NCBI GenBank assembly: GCA_012513245.1
Contig: JAAZCN010000151.1
Span: forward strand, 1 to 8,595
Direction: 5' to 3'
Length of the DNA: 8,595 nucleotides
From: Synergistaceae bacterium
GTDB taxonomy: Bacteria; Synergistota; Synergistia; Synergistales; Synergistaceae
Made by a program: the position numbers and the translations under genes. Under the pieces are notes generated by a model. That model made no database searches and was not told where the DNA came from. It saw only the letters and a program-made list of their open reading frames with translations. Shown piece after piece: positions 8,225 to 8,595 of this stretch (the stretch's first letter is position 1; each line of letters begins with the position of its first letter).

Positions 8225-8595
8225 TTATTCAATAATTTCCGGGAACACTACTAAAAAATCTTTTAAGGGATATCTCCTATATTCGGGATGACCGGGAGTT
8301 GCATAAATCATGTTTTCTTTGTCGATTGAGCAACTACATGCTGCTACCACGGTTGTATTCCGTGAAACCCCCTGTAAAAGTCTCAATGGGTCCTGTTTGA
8401 GTGAAATATCAAAGAGAATCTCTATGTTGTCTAGCAAGACCACATTGGTCGAGTTTGAACAGACGATCTCCGAGAGAAGGCTTGGTAAGCGAAGTGCACG
8501 TTGGATTTCGGTGAGATCAAGCATTCTGCGTGACAGTTCAAGGTTAACGTTTAAGAGAGGAGCAGCCGTACGCTCATGAACCTCCTGGAGCGCAG
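8225..8595 (-). CDS. brxF: BREX type 3 P-loop protein BrxF, 3' part (cut by right edge)
   Basis: C-terminal 122 residues of a small ATPase. The frame stays open to the right edge (first whole codon begins at 8593), so the in-frame ATG at 8524 is internal: the upstream codons encode LLNVNLELSRRM, which runs smoothly into LDLTEIQRALRLPSLL. A Walker B strand NVVLLDNIEILFD is followed by a conserved-looking SLKQDPLRLLQG, then a strand RNTTVVAA and a tail with PGHPEYRRYPLKDFLVV. These match my memory of BrxF, a protein of about 150 residues specific to BREX type 3; the missing 30 or so residues would hold the Walker A P-loop. It lies 33 bases upstream of brxC in the same direction, as in known type 3 loci, and is the gene that most clearly marks the subtype. 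Start, promoter and P-loop are outside the window. Confidence 0.85.
   Translation of the reverse strand, partial: ALQEVHERTAAPLLNVNLELSRRMLDLTEIQRALRLPSLLSEIVCSNSTNVVLLDNIEILFDISLKQDPLRLLQGVSRNTTVVAACSCSIDKENMIYATPGHPEYRRYPLKDFLVVFPEIIE

Noticed and set aside
8522..8524. ATG at 8524 as the start of a 99-residue protein
   Set aside because: The frame is open upstream to the window edge and encodes residues that continue the BrxF pattern, so this is an internal methionine.
1..8595. DISARM system instead of BREX
   Set aside because: DISARM also pairs a methyltransferase with a SNF2-like helicase, but the BrxF-like protein and the 1242-residue BrxC-like ATPase are BREX marks, and no DUF1998 or phospholipase D gene is seen.

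Overview
The window is almost wall-to-wall coding DNA on the minus strand and reads as the middle of a type 3 BREX (bacteriophage exclusion) phage-defence operon. In transcription order (high to low coordinates) it holds the 3' end of brxF (cut by the right edge), a complete brxC/pglY-type giant ATPase, a complete pglXI-type DNA adenine methyltransferase, a complete DUF3800 protein, and the 5' third or so of a SNF2/RapA-like helicase, brxHII (cut by the left edge). The order brxF-brxC-pglXI-brxHII is, from memory, the standard type 3 order; the DUF3800 gene between pglXI and brxHII is the unexpected element. The usual remaining genes, pglZ and brxA, are not in the window and would be expected to the left of base 1.

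Layout: 8225-8595 brxF 3' part; 33-bp gap; 4463-8191 brxC; 39-bp gap; 1577-4423 pglXI; 3-bp gap; 722-1573 DUF3800 gene; 8-bp overlap; 1-729 brxHII 5' part. No gap exceeds 39 bp. I see no promoter, terminator, tRNA, rRNA, insertion sequence, CRISPR array or long repeat. The tight spacing and the ribosome binding sites before each start point to one polycistronic mRNA whose promoter lies to the right of the window.

Function, from family knowledge: the methyltransferase marks self DNA at a short non-palindromic site; the BrxC and BrxF ATPases, the helicase and PglZ (expected outside) block replication of unmarked phage DNA by a mechanism that is not fully understood. The DUF3800 protein has an RNase H-like acidic-residue pattern and is translationally coupled on both sides, so it may be an added nuclease activity or a regulator of this locus.

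Host: a bacterium (archaea not excluded) with about 50% GC in most of the genes by hand count. Shine-Dalgarno sites and one TTG start would suit a Firmicute or a related lineage, but the sequence does not fix the taxon. The central part of pglXI is clearly AT-rich (about 35% GC at 2821-3600, against about 50% at 3841-4200), which suggests mosaic evolution of the probable target-recognition region.
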